Assembly (NCBI GenBank): GCA_002862125.1
Contig: PHSP01000003.1
Span: forward strand, 1,116,001 to 1,180,000
Direction of reading: 5' to 3'
DNA from: Methylobacter sp. KS41
Lineage (GTDB): Bacteria > Pseudomonadota > Gammaproteobacteria > Methylococcales > Methylomonadaceae
Length of the DNA stretch: 64,000 bases
Translations under genes and position numbers: made by a program
The notes under the pieces: model-generated
Told to the model about the DNA's origin: nothing
The model's input: only the letters and a program-made list of their open reading frames with translations
Databases searched by the model: none
In this document: one piece after another, positions 63,086 to 64,000 of the stretch
How positions within the stretch are numbered: the first letter of the stretch is position 1
Layout of the letters: each line of letters starts with the position of its first letter

Positions 63086-64000
63086 CTATCCTTGAACCTC
63101 TTTTTCTTTTATTTCTTCAAGCGCTTTGAGTGCGGATTCGGTGACAGATTTTTGCGGTTCAGGGGTAGTTGAAATCGTGGCATGAGCTTCTGATTGCACG
63201 GTTCTATTCACGCTTTCAGCAAAATTGCTATCATAAGACCGGGATTGTAACGGTCGGGCTTCTCCTTGTGTTACTGTTACTGTTTCGCCGCTATCACCGC
63301 CGTTTGAGTCACTCTCACCCTCAATTTTTTTATAGTTGGGATTACGCGGTCTTCTCCGGTTTGGACCTCTTCTGCTGGTATTTTTTCGAGCTGTTTGCAC
63401 TGCTTGCTCTTCAGTTGGTGCAGAAATATCAGGTCTGGCTGATGTCGCTTCTTTTATTAGTGTATTATCTGCAGCTGTCGTTTCGCTTTTTGCAAATTCA
63501 ATAGCCTCATCATCAACAGCATTATTGACTGGCGCAAGATTAGCTCTTACGTTTCGCCCCGGTCCCCTTATATTACGATTAGGCCGGGGTTCCTTGTCTC
63601 GTTCCGGCTTAGCGTCCTGCTCTTGTGGGACGCGACTAGGACGCGGTTCCTGGTTTTTTTGACCTTGATTTCTACCGCCTCTTCTTCGACTTCTACCCGG
63701 CTGGCTTTCGTCAGCTGGTTTCGCTTTTTCAACAACGCGCGCCGGGGCTGCTTTTACTTCAGGTTCAGCACTTGGACCTATAAGCTTATTCCAGAAGCGT
63801 TTAATCAAGCTGGCTGCTTCATTTTTGGTCTGCACGGGCGCGGGCGAATCGTGCATGAATTCCTTGATCGCTGCTCTTTCAACTTTCGGTTTTATTTGTT
63901 GCGCAAACTCTGGAATGGTAATGTCTTCCGGTTTTATTTGTAAGTAACTGGGCTTTTCTTCGGTTATCTCTTTTTCCTTGATGCGTTCAATGTCATAAGC
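63086..64000 (-). CDS. rne: Ribonuclease E, C-terminal part (cut by window edge)
   Basis: The minus-strand frame runs open from the right edge (AYDIERIKEKEITEEKPSYL) to the stop at 63086, about 304 residues. It is the RNase E non-catalytic half: KPSYLQIKPEDITIPEFA-type motif, then a low-complexity Arg/Pro/Glu-rich scaffold (RSRRRGGRNQGQKNQEPRPS, RRGPNRRRPRNPNYKKIEG) that in the family binds RNA and degradosome partners. The catalytic domain lies outside the window. RapZ, an RNase E adapter in E. coli, is also encoded here. Confidence 0.9.
   Translation of the reverse strand, partial: AYDIERIKEKEITEEKPSYLQIKPEDITIPEFAQQIKPKVERAAIKEFMHDSPAPVQTKNEAASLIKRFWNKLIGPSAEPEVKAAPARVVEKAKPADESQPGRSRRRGGRNQGQKNQEPRPSRVPQEQDAKPERDKEPRPNRNIRGPGRNVRANLAPVNNAVDDEAIEFAKSETTAADNTLIKEATSARPDISAPTEEQAVQTARKNTSRRGPNRRRPRNPNYKKIEGESDSNGGDSGETVTVTQGEARPLQSRSYDSNFAESVNRTVQSEAHATISTTPEPQKSVTESALKALEEIKEKEVQG

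Overview
The window reads as a chromosomal segment of a diazotrophic, partly denitrifying gammaproteobacterium. The thrS-infC-rpmI-rplT-pheST-ihfA block, the lptC-lptA-lptB-rpoN-hpf-rapZ block, the rnfABCDGEH order and an Azotobacter-like nifL-nifA-nifB-fdxN-nifO-nifQ arrangement all point that way. A methanotroph of the Methylococcales would fit (nif plus nirS, many REP-like palindromes, an IS630 element), but no C1-oxidation gene is present, so the lineage is inference.

Layout. Positions 1-10.4 kb hold housekeeping genes: ilvD (cut by the left edge), an SH3 membrane protein, argF-argD, grxD, rnt, pyrC, an FmdB zinc ribbon, aspS, a DUF167 protein and nadA. From 10.4 to 19.8 kb, a HerA-like ATPase and maeB are mixed with poorly conserved genes: a lipoprotein, a two-helix membrane protein, a Gln/Asn-rich exported repeat protein, a glycine-zipper protein and a PEP-CTERM-like tail fragment. 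From 19.9 to 36.2 kb lies the nitrogen-fixation accessory region. rnfABCDGEH followed by bfd-bfr runs leftward; nifLA, a small unknown gene, a macro-domain gene, nifB, fdxN, nifO, a flavodiiron protein, two 2Fe-2S ferredoxins and nifQ run rightward. The structural genes nifHDK are not in the window.

The 360 bp between rnfA and nifL contains two back-to-back sigma-54 (-24/-12) promoters flanking two perfect TGT-N10-ACA NifA sites. nifB has its own UAS and -24/-12 promoter. rpoN, which encodes the sigma factor these promoters need, is also present (39.8-41.2 kb). Rnf would supply low-potential electrons, NifB/NifQ/NifO serve cofactor assembly, and the flavodiiron protein may remove O2 or NO.

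From 36.2 to 46.2 kb come dbpA, rapZ, hpf, rpoN, lptBAC, kdsC, kdsD and moaA. From 46.2 to 53.0 kb is a leftward nitrite-reductase cluster (nirS, cytochrome c, nirC, nirF, nirD, nirL, nirG, nirH). A YefM/YoeB toxin-antitoxin pair and an HNH endonuclease sit inside it in the same orientation. From 53.3 to 61.2 kb is the tRNA-Val/thrS to ihfA/merR translation block ending in tRNA-Pro. Next to tRNA-Pro is a decayed island: an integrase C-terminal remnant, a group II intron domain-V-like hairpin, and an IS630 element of 1218 bp with terminal inverted repeats and flanking TA. The window closes in the C-terminal half of rne.

No CRISPR array, phage structural gene or rRNA gene was seen. The points most worth a second look are the divergent rnf/nifL control region, the macro-domain gene in the nif cluster, the toxin-antitoxin/HNH module inside the nir operon, and the REP element that supplies the C-terminus of one haem-d1 protein.
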